A stretch of 64,000 bases of DNA from Undaria pinnatifida (taxonomy: Eukaryota > Sar > Phaeophyceae > Laminariales > Alariaceae), in contig JABAKD010000023.1 of assembly GCA_012845835.1 (NCBI GenBank), positions 11,062,421 through 11,126,420 of the forward strand. The letters are read 5' to 3'. The notes under the pieces are model-generated. The model ran no database searches, had not been told where the DNA came from, and saw only the letters and a list, made by a program, of their open reading frames with translations. Shown here piece by piece: positions 43,550-54,345 of this stretch; position 1 is the first letter of the stretch, and each line of letters starts with the position of its first letter. A program made the translations under genes and the position numbers.

Positions 43550-43750
43550 TCCGCCACCATCACCACCACCGTCCATCACCACCACCGTCCATCACCACCA
43601 CCGTCCATCACCACCACTCACCCACCCACTCACCCACCACCATCGCCACCACCCCGTACTCCGTGCATACTCCTGCCGCAGTGGTGGTGGTGGCGATGGT
43701 GTTGGTGGGTGGGTGGATGGTGGTGATGGACGATGGTGGTGGTGGTCAAC
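43550..43750. repeat. CACCAC/GTGGTG inverted minisatellite
   Basis: A run of CACCACCGTCCAT units (43555-43670) is followed after about 29 bases by its complement, GGTGGTGGTGGCGATGG and further GGTGG units (43679-43748). The two arms could form a long hairpin. Confidence 0.8.
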
Positions 43751-44459
43751 GACTCTGATCATGATAATGGTAATGTGGTACGAGACGTGTGATTGTTGTG
43801 TGGATGGGTGGAAGTAACAGCTGTGTTTGTGAAAACACCCCACCCCGCCGAGCAACTACCCCGACCAACTAGCTGGCTGGGCAAATCGGACATATCACGA
43901 GCAAGCTCTACGAATTCAAAAAGGTTGTGGACGCGGTCAGAGGTTGATGGATGTCGTGAATAGGGGCGTCTGTAACGGCCGGGTTGGTTGGGTTCGTTAT
44001 TTTTGAGGGGCCATTTTCTCTGCACAGACAGACACACACATCTGCAATAAGCCTGCGCAATTTAAGTAAAGCAAGCCTGTTTTGCCTTTTGTTGCGGTTT
44101 TTTTCTCGCTGACAGCCTGGACACAGCTGACCGTAAGATACGGAGAGACTACGTCGCACCCCTCTCGCTTCGCTCCATCACGTGCTCCGCAAAAATAAGA
44201 TCGTAGTAGTAGGGGGGGGGGTGGCTACTTAACTTTGGTGGGGGGCAGGTCCATGACGGGGAAATGGAGTCGTGTTACACGCCCTAGCTTTGTGATTTCG
44301 ATATTTATATTACTATATCATGTAAGAGAAGATTGGAGCATGGCCAAACGGGTAAGTAGGTCAATGTTTAGCAGAGACAAGGTGCCAAATGGAATTGCGA
44401 ATGGGTTCCCTTGTCTCGTATTCTTGGCCTTTCTTCTTGTTCTTTCTTCTATGGATGGT
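43751..44459. other. Spacer between B and C, unremarkable part
   Basis: No gene or clear repeat apart from a G-run at about 44212. Confidence 0.4.
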
Positions 44460-44800
44460 TGTGAGTGATTGCCAGCAAGGTTATCCTGTCCACATTTGCC
44501 GATGATGGTAGACATGAAAATACATCAAGAGGCCTAACGTGCTGCACTCCCAACCCACGTGCAAACCATCGAGATATATACAGGGCGTCAGGGCGACCGA
44601 CGTCAAACAGCATGTAACACTTTGCCGGATGGCGAGCAACAGGTTGTGAGTGATCGGCGGCAAAGCGTATCCTGCCCACATATATATGCGGATGGCAATA
44701 ATAAGAATAGAGCTGCCGGCATTCCCAATCAGCGTGCGAACCATCGAGCTAGATGCAGAACGCCTAGGTGATCGACGTTTGTTAGGGGGCTCTGCTGTGC
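44460..44800. repeat. 185-bp tandem duplication, diverged
   Basis: TGTGAGTGAT...ATCCTG.CCACAT...GCGAACCATCGAG occurs from 44460 and again from 44645. Identity is perhaps 70-75 percent. Confidence 0.6.
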
Positions 44801-45601
44801 TGCTGTCATTTAATGCGAAATATCTCAGCCATGTTGTCATCGACGCCCAATGTTATGATGTATTGTCATGTCGACGTCCAAGGCTATGATGCGCAATATA
44901 AAAATTGCACCAAAGAAGGGGGCTGCTGTGCCACAGATATTTACCAGTGCAATTCAAAGCCGGGCGTTTCCATGCATATAGAGCTGAATCCTTAAGGTCA
45001 ACAAAAAGTTCTCAACACCATGCTCAACACCATGCTCGTCATGCCTGGACACTATAGGGAACAGATACGAAGCAGATGAAAGTGGAGCCAATAATACCTC
45101 GAAAAGAAACATGATCACCAGCGCGGGCGTTTAGTTAAACAAATGAAAAATACACTTCAGCTGTGACATCGACCAAAAAGGATTTCGATCAAAACTCAGC
45201 TTTGCAAGCTAATTGTGGTACTTCGATCGCGCGTCTTACGGGGTGTGTATACCCTCGTGAAGGTTACAGGTCGGTGGCTCCCCTGTTATCATAACAGGTT
45301 ATTTTGCACAATAGACAGACGGTAATATTTGGTGTTTATTTATTTTTCTTCATCCAATTTATTATCCTCGCACTACTCTCGCGCTCCCCCGCCGTAGAGC
45401 CACAGATCTGGAGTCACATAGCGGGCCCTCCTCTCCCATCCCCACCTTGTACGGTACATGCCTTCATTTGTATCACGAGAAGACTTCAGCATTTTCTTGC
45501 CTCGTCGACCCGCATCAAATTGTGCCTACCCCCGCAGCTAGGCGTTCTCAGTAGATGATCCTTTTATATTTGTGCATTGTTGCAAATAAAGTCACAATAT
45601 C
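44801..45601. other. Spacer, nothing further recognised
   Basis: A 36-bp near-duplication with CGACG.CCAA.G.TATGATG occurs at 44840-44895. Otherwise no feature. Confidence 0.4.
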
Positions 45602-45687
45602 AACAAGGTGGGAATCGAACCCAAGGACCAATGTTACCTTGTAGTAGTATTCGAGGGTAACCACTAGACCACCGGGGCGGCCGGCAA
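45602..45687 (-). repeat. tRNA-like sequence (SINE head or tRNA pseudogene)
   Basis: The minus strand reads CCCCGGTGGTCTAGTGGTTA (box A) and, about 40 bases later, GGGTTCGATTCCCAC (T-arm, box B). The start resembles Glu/Asp-type tRNAs. The acceptor strands do not pair and the anticodon arm is not credible, so this is not a working tRNA. Confidence 0.6.
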
Positions 45688-45749
45688 TCTATGTAACCGG
45701 GTAATTGGTAATAATCCATCAATACGAGTACTTAAACAGATAATTGGTG

Positions 45750-46040
45750 TACCAGGACGCAGGACGGTTACAAATACTTGCTATCTATTGTAGGTTTATT
45801 ATGCTACGTACAGTATACAAAACGGGAACAAATAAGCGCGTAATTCTTGTTGTTATACCAGGTATAGTAAACAACACGGTAACTTATCGCTGTTTGTTAT
45901 AGGTGTAATATGCTACGTACCGTATAAAATACGGAAGCAAGTGAGTCTACGTAACCCTAGCCATTATACCATGTATAATATACAACACTGTAACGAATAC
46001 TATAATAAAATAGAAGTTGATTATACCAGATTTACTATGC
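45750..46040. repeat. Degenerate AT-rich tandem repeat
   Basis: Segments such as ATGCTACGTAC.GTAT and TATACCA.GTATA.TA..CAACAC.GTAAC recur at about 45795, 45853, 45908 and 45968, a spacing near 57-60 bp. Confidence 0.5.
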
Positions 46041-46239
46041 AGAACGGACACAACGCAAGTTTGGCCCCAAAAAAGGGGGGGAAACGGAGGTGGTGTGCCT
46101 CGAAACAGGGGCATAGGGATACTAGGGAGCCAACGCGCTACGAGTGGGGACCTTTAGGGAAAGCATGGAAACACATGGGAATGTTCCCCGCCACATTAAT
46201 AGCAAGTGAAAAGTCCCCCGAGCTCGAATATCATGGTCT

Positions 46240-46735
46240 CATTCCCGGATGCCCGTTAGGATGGCCCATGGGAATAAGTATCCGGTGGAACGCCCGATGC
46301 CACGTCCCACGGGATGAACGACACCCCACGGGCCATCTCATATTTCATCCCGCGCCATCTCCCTATTCCGCTCCACGGGACACCCCACGGAGTAGATGGA
46401 GACATCCCGCGGGATGTGTGTGATCCAATGGGATGAACCGCTCCCCATGGGCATGGGATGTAATGTCCCATAGTATCCCGTGGGACGAACAATCACTCAT
46501 GGGCGATCCCATGGAACATCCCGTGGGTTGGATGAAACCCAATGGGATAGACGACCTCCCATGAGCATGAGATGCAATGCCCTATGGGATATCCCATGGA
46601 ATGCGCGAACAACATTATAATGGGCGTCACATAGGATGTTATACGGGATACATCTCATGGAATGATGGACATCCCAATGTACGTACGAATCGACCTACGG
46701 GTAATCCCATGGAATAGCCCATGAGATTCACCCAT
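46240..46735. repeat. Cluster of degenerate TCCCATGGGA palindromes
   Basis: Roughly eighteen variants of the 10-base palindrome TCCCATGGGA (TCCCACGGGA, TCCCGCGGGA, TCCCGTGGGA and similar) lie 15-60 bases apart without a fixed period. No gene is visible in the cluster. Confidence 0.75.
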
Positions 46736-47099
46736 TATTTTTGCTCCGACCGGTTGAAATCAGTGGCTTAACGGACGATCAAGGGAACATCACGTTGTTG
46801 GCAGGACAGCTCGTACATTGAAAATAAATGATGCACTAAAAAACATGAAAGAAATGCGAAAAAGAGACGGAGGTACGTATTGTCATAAGCATAGCACTTC
46901 ACTGCTCTAATAAAGCTGTAGGTCGTCGGTGGTGAGTAGTTTAAACGGCACACTAGAATGCTGCGAAGTTATTTGTAACTCTTACTCTTTCAACAGCTGA
47001 GTTGGTGAGAAGATATAGGGGACAGAAAAACACTGGTCTTTAATGGTTACTATCCGCCAACATAGACATTTACTCCCGTCTAGTCTCGTTGTGGCTATA
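46736..47099. other. Spacer up to element C
   Basis: No feature recognised. Confidence 0.4.
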
Positions 47100-47368
47100 T
47101 GTTAAATTAAAGGTGGGGACACAGAATGCCCCCTGCAGGTCTGCCAATTGAGCAGGTCCTCGGAGAGTACTCACTTTCTTTTCCTTCGTAGAGACGTAGC
47201 TTTATTCGATTCCACGAGAGTCCCGGATAGCTTCTGAGATCGGAGGCACGTGCCTCCGATCTAGTTCCTAACTTTCCCGAATATAAACCGCCAACCTCAA
47301 CATACGAAACCCATCCAAATGATCTCAAATTCGGATAATTACAGGCCTTTCGACGCCGTATCTTAACG
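47100..47368 (-). repeat. C 3' LTR
   Basis: 269 bp beginning TGTTAAATT; the perfect palindrome with core GGCACGTGCC is present. The adjoining interior gives the polypurine tract CAGGGTGGGCTAG on the minus strand. Confidence 0.9.
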
Positions 47369-48263
47369 CTAGCCCACCCTGATGAGTCGCATATGCAGAA
47401 ATACGCGAGATTCGGGGAAACTCCGGTTCTACGAACTAGACCATGAGTCGAAGATGCGGCTCCTCAAATCCCACTCCCACACCTCTTACCGTCTCGCTAA
47501 GGAGCCAGGAACACGCGAAGAAAAGCAGTAGAAATAAACGAAGACCCTACAACAAGGCAATAGTCACCCATCAAAACCTTGCCGCGTGCCGCCGGTGTGG
47601 CGGGGGGGGGCAGAAAAGGCTCTAGAACCTGCCGCATTTCGCCGGTGTAGCGGGAGGGGGCAGGGAAGGCTCTACGGTAAACCAACCACAGATAAGGTGC
47701 TATGGCGAGGCGAGCCCTCGTCGATATGGAGGGGAACACAGGCGCTAAGACAAGGGAGAAGTCGTGCGAACAACCTCCCGCGGGCCATCGGCGAGGCGGG
47801 GGGTTAGACGAGGAAACGACAACTACCAGGGATGGAAGGTGGCAATACCTACAGCCCCGCTAGGGGAGGAAGTGTTTAGACGAAAAAAACAAAGCAGAAC
47901 GAATACAACACACTAAATATAAAAGATGACACATTGATCCGTACATAGCCCTGTACCACGTTACGCGCGAACAGGGTACCCTGGTCGCCCCCCGGCTCTG
48001 GGCTGAGGAGGGCGTCGGCAGGGTGAAATTGAACAATGACGAAAAGGCGACAGCCCTGCGCCTCAGATAGCGGCGTTTTACCCAAACCCTGACCCGGCAC
48101 TGAGCAGGGGGTTCGGCAGGACAGAAAGAAAAATCAATGGAAGAACCGCCTCTAAACCCGACGAAGACTCTCAGGACACTACGAACAACCCAACGACAAA
48201 GACGCAAAACTCATAACTCAAAACAAAATGAAGAACTATCGAGGAGAGGTGGTGGCTTGGAAG
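47369..48263 (-). other. C 3' untranslated region
   Basis: Same structure as in B with two copies of the CCGCCGGTGTGGCGGGG unit (about 47580-47665). From 47701 onward it belongs to the tract practically identical to B. Confidence 0.7.
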
Positions 48264-50153
48264 TCAACTGGCCACGGCCGCGCCTCGAGATTCGTCTACG
48301 TTACGTTGGATTCCCCGAGGAAACGCACTGGCGATGTGAATTTGAAAGCACCGAGAACCTCGTACGGCTCCCGTTGAAGTCGTGTAGCGCGCCGGGGGAA
48401 GAGGAAGTTTGATCGGTCCCGGATCGTCCAGGAAGCGGACCAGGTATACCTTGTCCTCGGTAGTGCTCGCGCTGATTTTTCCAAGCCACCATAAACCATC
48501 GTTTCCCTTGTACCAAAATTGGGCTTCCTTAGGGAGTACTGGTTCGCGGTAGCGACGGAGCCAATCGGCGCGGGGAACACGGGCGTAGGCCGGCGCTAGG
48601 AAACGTTCCCCGTTGTTGCGGGAGAGCTCACGCTGTGCCGCTCCGATCCACATTCGGCAGTAGAGGCGGTTGGTTTGGCGGTGCTGGTCCGGGGCTTCGG
48701 CCCAATAACGCAAGATGTGGGAGCGGGAGAGGTGGAGGTCCATTTCCCGCTCCCAGGAAGGTTCGGAGAGTCCCGCCCAGTGCGTCTTGTATAGCACCGC
48801 GATGACGCCACCTCGCCCCCGTACCGACTGATCACCAGTGATCTGCTCCACCTCCAGCCGTTGGAGAGGAGTCGAAACGTCGTCTTGAATGACGTGGTAC
48901 GGCAGGGACTTCTGGGAAAATTTGTTGAGAACATACTGTGTCAGCCCCGCCGGTAGGTATTTGGGCATGTCCCCGCTGTCGTGGGGGTTGGCACAGGGTT
49001 TGCAGCGCTCGTTGGCCACACGCCGACAAGCGTCCGAACCAGGCAGGTCGAATTGGAGATCCAAATAAAGGAGGTGGCTTCCGAGCGGCGAGCCATCCGG
49101 GGTCTCAGCGGCGGAGCAGGCACCAACGGCCAGGACCTTGTATGGGCCCTTCCAGTTAAGCGCGAGTTTGGTCTTGAGTACCTTGGCGTCGGTGTTCACC
49201 TTTACACCCTGGCGGATGGTAAAGGCAGAACTGTATACCCATGCCCAACCACCCACAGTGAAGTTAGGTGCTGGACGCAGCACGTCGGCGAGGGCGGAGT
49301 TTCTGCGGTTAACACGGGAAACGGTGAGGGCGTGGTGTGCGCGGACAATGTCGTTCACGCGCTTTTGCCGGTCAGTGGCCAAGTCGCAATAGACCAGGTG
49401 GTCACGGGACAGACTCTGGTGTCCCACGACACCAGTGCGGTCGAAAAACGTCAAGGGGAGCCGTGGGAGTCTGCCCATGTGGACCTCGTTGGGCGCCAGA
49501 CCCGTCGCCGCGCTGACGGAGTTGTTGTTAGCGAATTTTACTTGGGGCAGATGCAAGTCCCAATGGTCTTGTCGCTCGTTGATGACCATAGCCAGCATTT
49601 GTGCCATAGTGTGATTTACCAGCTCAACACCCCCGTTACAGTTGGGATGATAGGAGCTTGTAGCAAGCTTGTGCACACCCAACAGCTGATACACAGCTTG
49701 TGAAAGCTTGGAGCAGAACTGCAGTCCGTTGTCCGAGAGTATGGTGCGCGGGCACCCCCACAAGGAGATGTATTGCTTCACCAGGATATTGGATGTACCC
49801 TCCGCGGTGAACTCAGCGGCAGTGACGGGGAACATGTCGGCCCAACGACTGAAGCGATCGGTGAACAGCAGGATGTAGATGTTGCTTCCTGGTCTGACCG
49901 GAAGGGAGCCGAAGTAGTCAACACTGACGGCGACACCTAGACCTTCCGGCAGAGGCATTGTGATGATGGGCCAGCGGACAGTCAGCCGTGGGGTTTTCCG
50001 CGCTTGGCACTTCAAGCAGTGGCGAAGACACCGCCGGGTGCACACACTCATGCCAATCCACCAATGAAAACGCTCTAGCATGCGCAACGTGCGCGTGGTG
50101 CCAAGGTGACAAGAAGACGTCAAGTGACAAGCTTGCATGATCCAAGGGCGCAT
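48264..50153 (-). CDS. C integrase with chromodomain and Tudor-like tail, open frame whole
   Basis: 629 codons, differing from the B frame at only about five or six residues. All catalytic and zinc-binding residues listed for B (H-x5-H-x29-C-x2-C; D79, D141, E177) are kept, as are the GPY motif, chromodomain and Tudor-like tail. Its wholeness contrasts with the broken gag and NADAR regions upstream. Either the copy is young, or the tract was copied from a functional relative or from the B arm. Confidence 0.9.
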   Translation of the reverse strand: MRPWIMQACHLTSSCHLGTTRTLRMLERFHWWIGMSVCTRRCLRHCLKCQARKTPRLTVRWPIITMPLPEGLGVAVSVDYFGSLPVRPGSNIYILLFTDRFSRWADMFPVTAAEFTAEGTSNILVKQYISLWGCPRTILSDNGLQFCSKLSQAVYQLLGVHKLATSSYHPNCNGGVELVNHTMAQMLAMVINERQDHWDLHLPQVKFANNNSVSAATGLAPNEVHMGRLPRLPLTFFDRTGVVGHQSLSRDHLVYCDLATDRQKRVNDIVRAHHALTVSRVNRRNSALADVLRPAPNFTVGGWAWVYSSAFTIRQGVKVNTDAKVLKTKLALNWKGPYKVLAVGACSAAETPDGSPLGSHLLYLDLQFDLPGSDACRRVANERCKPCANPHDSGDMPKYLPAGLTQYVLNKFSQKSLPYHVIQDDVSTPLQRLEVEQITGDQSVRGRGGVIAVLYKTHWAGLSEPSWEREMDLHLSRSHILRYWAEAPDQHRQTNRLYCRMWIGAAQRELSRNNGERFLAPAYARVPRADWLRRYREPVLPKEAQFWYKGNDGLWWLGKISASTTEDKVYLVRFLDDPGPIKLPLPPARYTTSTGAVRGSRCFQIHIASAFPRGIQRNVDESRGAAVAS

Positions 50154-51130
50154 GAGCAGGGGAACGTAGATGCGAACTAGCTCGTCGTTTAGCAGGCAAG
50201 CAGCCCGCCCCGCAGAGTTGGGTTTGTCAGACCTTGTTGGCGGCAGTGTCGGGTTAAGGGTAGGACGATGTCGTCGTCGGTTGTATGTAGTCGATCCTTA
50301 TCCGCCAACTCCTTGGTCTGAGAGGGATGGACGATTGTGCGAGAGGTAGCACGACAAAAAGTCGGGCGGCAGGACCGATGGCCGGCCGGTAGAAACGTAA
50401 CGCATCATGGCGTGGCACGTCGGCTCAGCGTGGTGCTCTCGCTTCCAATCGCCATGTGAATAACGCGCGACGGAATCAGCGAACCGCAAGTCAGCAGCGT
50501 TGCCGAGGGCGTCCGACCTTGTATATGCAGCCGACGTGTCGCCAGGAGAAGGCGTGAGCCGTAAGAGAGGAGTTCCCATATTGGCTCTGCGTAGTCGCGG
50601 TCGGACGGTAGTGGCACCGTGCCGACCAGCGAGTCGGCAAGAACAGCGGTTGCGGCGGTCGACGGGGTCGGCCGCGGCCGTGGGACTCGCGGCGGGGTTG
50701 TACCTCGTCTGGAAGATGGCCGAGGGGCCCCGCCGAGCGCGAATCCATAATCAACAGCGGGGGTGCATTACCTGTTGTTGTCGCTGTTCGTCGGCGCGTC
50801 GTCGACGACGGAGGGGCTGGAGTGCCAAGAATGGTGGAGACGGACACAGTCGAACCGGTGATCGCGGCGAGGCCGTCTCCTGTAAAGAACTCCGGGATAG
50901 ATATGTCGGCCGTGCGATGGGCGTCGCTGCAGCCAGGGCTTCTGTGGAGCCCGTGCCGCCCTCGATGGGTATGGCGAAAACCGAAGCGAAAACAGTGTCG
51001 GCGGCAGGTGAAATCGACCCGCGGCCGGTACAGCCTTCGGTCGTGGCGACGGAGGCAGAAAAACAAGCGAAGAATCTCCCCGGGGAAGCAGAAAGGCCGT
51101 CAATCCTTATACGTGGCTCGTGTGTGCGAT
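50154..51130 (-). other. C linker between integrase and RNase H
   Basis: Corresponds to 38871-39846 of B. From 50393 on it differs from B by more than 10 percent. Confidence 0.55.
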
Positions 51131-51330
51131 AATCGTGAAACGCGGTAGAGGTGAGAGGGAGCCCACCCAAGGCAGCATGTTCAGTGCGGGGCACGAGCCC
51201 ACCCAAGACAGTGTTTTCGGCAAGGGCGCGAGTCCACCCAAACCGACCCCTGGGATCGGCGAAGACGGAGCGCGCAGTCCGCGGGTCCGTAGGAGGTAGA
51301 TACCGCTTTCTCCAACGGGGTTGGGGCTTG
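51131..51330 (-). repeat. C short repeats with GAGCCCACCCAA core
   Basis: Two to three units, fewer than in A or B. On the minus strand they read LGWARAP/LSWVGS-like repeats. Confidence 0.65.
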
Positions 51331-51399
51331 GCAACCCCACGGGGTTGAAGTTTGTCAAGCCACTGCGGTCGTACTCCGTAACAGGCTCTGGAAAACGGG

Positions 51400-51785
51400 C
51401 CATATAAAATCGGCGATGCCGTTGGCGCTGCCTTTGCGGTACTCGAGTGTGCAACCGAACGCGGTGACGAACTCAAGCTACCGCTGGACTCGTGCATGGA
51501 GGGTCCCCACTTTGCCAGTGCTTTCCTGTGTCTTGTGGCCGGAGGATATGCGGAACTTTGGTCTCCACAGTACCCTCAAGGGTGTTTGGTAGCCCAAACA
51601 ATGCTGTCGGTCCCCAAATCTAGAGGAGTCCAGTGCCGCTCCGAGTCGAGCGTTGCTCGACTGATATACGCGATTTTCATAGTGAACGAAACGTCGTCCA
51701 GCGTCACAGTACCCTTGACGAAACAGAGGCCGTGTTCTGACAGCGCAAAGTCAGGGGTGACGCCAGAAGCTAACTTCAAACCTCC
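51400..51785 (-). pseudogene. C RNase H remnant
   Basis: The minus strand gives MKIAYISRATLDSERHW and SIVWATKHP as in B, preceded by PDFALSEHG, perhaps the first RNase H strand. Broken; no reverse transcriptase between it and NADAR. Confidence 0.7.
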
Positions 51786-51959
51786 ACCGCTTTTAATTGG
51801 CCAGCGCGCCCGAGAAATAGGTCGGAAACGCCGAAGGGGAAGCTTTGCGAGCGCTGGCCGCTGTTAACGGTCCGGTTGAGGCGCGGACGAGATTTCTTGG
51901 TTCTTGCACTCGTAGTGCAGGGGCGGAACCGACTAGGGGAGGCCGGGTGCGCCGACCCG

Positions 51960-52455
51960 GTCTCATTGTCGCAAATAGCTGCGCGAACGGCAGAAAGTGC
52001 CTCACCGAGCAAGTTTTTCCTCTCCCCTGGCATGGGTTGTTAGCCCTCGGACCATCCGCCCGGAGACCAATGCCCCACACTGGGTTCAGAGGGCTGGATT
52101 CAGCCAGAAGCTTGTTGTCAGAGCTCGAAAGGTGATTTCTCTATGGCTGCTGGGTTCTGCGTGAATTTGGCGTAGGTGCCAGGTGACACGGCGTTTTGCT
52201 TCTCTGTGTCCCTAACAGCGGAGTCAAAGTTGCGCACGCCTCGACCAATGCGTTTGCGTGTGCTTGGACGAGGCGACGACATGATGAGACCCACTGCTCA
52301 ATGGTCTTGCAAAAGCTTGGTCTTTTCGGCCATCATGTACTGCTCCGCGCAAGAATATGGTACGTCGTCCACGGCAAACGACGAAGGGGACCACGGTGGA
52401 AACTAGGATGGGGGCTGCCAGAACAACACCACTTTGGCTGTGGGGTATTCGAGAG
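51960..52455 (-). pseudogene. C NADAR-domain region (YbiA-like)
   Basis: The minus strand shows KVVLFWQPPS, SFAVDDVPYS, AEQYMMAEK, IGRGVRNFD, WGIGLRADGPRA and NLLGEALSAVRAAI, in NADAR order. It matches the B and A regions. As there, it sits between the repeat block and RNase H. Broken. Confidence 0.85.
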
Positions 52456-53065
52456 AAGGGTCAAAAGCCGTGTTGAAATTTGGGCCTGCAATGTCCCCGT
52501 CCAGGAACACCAGGCCTCGGAAGCACGACGCGAATCCGAACCCGTGGTATCTCGCCTCGGGTCTTTCTTCGCTCGTTGGCGGAAAAGCGCGAGAATACGC
52601 TCTAACTGCGCCCGAAAAATGGCACAAACCGACGGTGCCAACCCGTCCGTAGCCTCGTTGGACATTTGTGGGTCTGCATCTGTCCTCGGCTCTTTGGGCC
52701 TGTAGTTTCCCCTTGCGGGAGCACCAGGCCTCGGGAGCAACATGCGCGCCCGAACCTGGGGTTTCTCGCCTCGGGTCCTCCTCACTCGCTGATGGAAACT
52801 CGTAAGAAGCCGCCCTCGCTGCATCCGAAAAAGAGTCCAACACCGACGGTGCCAACCCGTCGGTAGCCTCGTTGGGCATTTGGGTCTGCAATGTCCCCGT
52901 CTGGGAACTCTAGTCCTCGGCTCTTTGGGCCTGTAGTGTCCCCCTCAGGAACACCAGGCCTCGGGAGCACGACGCGAGTCCGAACCCACCGTTTATCGCG
53001 TCGTGGCCTCTTCGCTTTTTGGCGTATAATCGCAAGAAAACTGCTCTAACTGCGCCCGAAGGGGC
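52456..53065 (-). repeat. C block of about 230-bp repeats upstream of NADAR
   Basis: About two and a half units, slightly fewer than B; the same NEATDGLAPS and EAWCS..G.LQAQ motifs appear on the minus strand. Confidence 0.7.
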
Positions 53066-54345
53066 AGAGGCTCTGAGCTGTTTCTGTTTGACGAGAGGCG
53101 CGATTCTTCCGTAATTTTACGGGAATAGCGTCCAGCTGATCAGGCTGGAGGCCGTGGAGTCACCACTGGCCCGTCGCGCAGTGTCGGATCTTCTTCCTGT
53201 GCCACTGGGGCAGACGTAGCCTGAAACACGTGGGTTAGCGTGTTAAAAGACGAAGCAGGGTCCGTAGACCCTGTGGGCGTCTTCTGGAGCGGGGCTCGGG
53301 GAAATGGCAATAATGTTTTTACCCGAGGAGGCTCTTTTCCGTTATATCTCTTGGAAAAAAGAGACGAGGTAGCTAATCTTGTCGACTCCTCCTTGATGAA
53401 AAAAAAAGGACAGAGCACCCGCTGTTACCGCGAGCAAACACCGGATCGAGCCTCGCAAAAGATCTCGGTGTTTTAGTGTTGGCCTTCCCACACCTCAAAT
53501 CGACCGCCACCTCGTGGTCAGAAAAAGTGTTTCGAGGGTCGACCGTCCCACACCTCAAACCGACCGCCACCGCCTGGTCAGGGAGAGGGGGGGATGAACA
53601 CATACGCGTAAAAAGGCGACGCGCCGTCACCGCAGCTATATTGTTGCGCGACGCGTGCCTGGGGGGGGAGCGCGCAAAGCGCAGGCTCCCGTGCCATGGT
53701 TGATGGGGGCGGCGTTTGGAGCGCGTACCCCCATTGCTGAGTTTATGCCGCGGCTGAGGGAAACGGCGCTGGAAGCGCGGTTCCCGTCGCCGAACTCAGA
53801 CCATGACCGAGGGGAACGTCGCTGAAAGCGCGCGTTGTCGCCGTCGAAAAAGCAAGAAAGGATATTACCTGGCTGGAGGAAACCACGCTTGAAGCGCTAG
53901 TTTCCGCCGCCGGTACTACGCCGTGAGAATCTTCCGCAGACGGCAAAGGAGCCCGTGGGCTCTTGACAGAGGCTACCTGTGCTGCGTTACTGGGCAGGCT
54001 AGCAATAGAACACGAGCATCTTCTGGAACCAAAATAGGTACCCCCCGACAGTATTGTCGACGGTGCCGTACCACCGTCGAGCTGTCAATTGCCGTTACGG
54101 AATGTGCCAGGTTGGCGCGCGAGTGTACTTTCGCCCGGGTTGTGGGCGGCTCCAAAGCGCATTCGAAGAGCAGGAGCGGGGGCAGAAGAGGTGGCGAGAG
54201 CAGGATACCACCTTGGTGATCCGACGTGTATGTGGTAGCGTTGTGACAGTCTACCTGGCCCTGATCCTGAAAGATGGCGACGATTTTTCTTGTGGTTGTT
54301 CGGGCGAGAAGATTTGTCGTCTCGGCGGTAGCAGATCATGCGTGT
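53066..54345 (-). other. C spacer between Gag and the repeat block
   Basis: Same as the B spacer, with the duplicated CGACCGCCACC..GGTCAG segment at about 53490-53585. No domain recognised. Confidence 0.5.

Noticed and set aside
45602-45687. Functional tRNA gene
   Set aside because: Boxes A and B are good, but acceptor strands do not pair and there is no credible anticodon arm.
48981-49703. 240-codon frame opposite the C integrase (and its twin at 40297-41019)
   Set aside because: It lies wholly antisense to the integrase coding sequence in both copies and has no independent domain signature.
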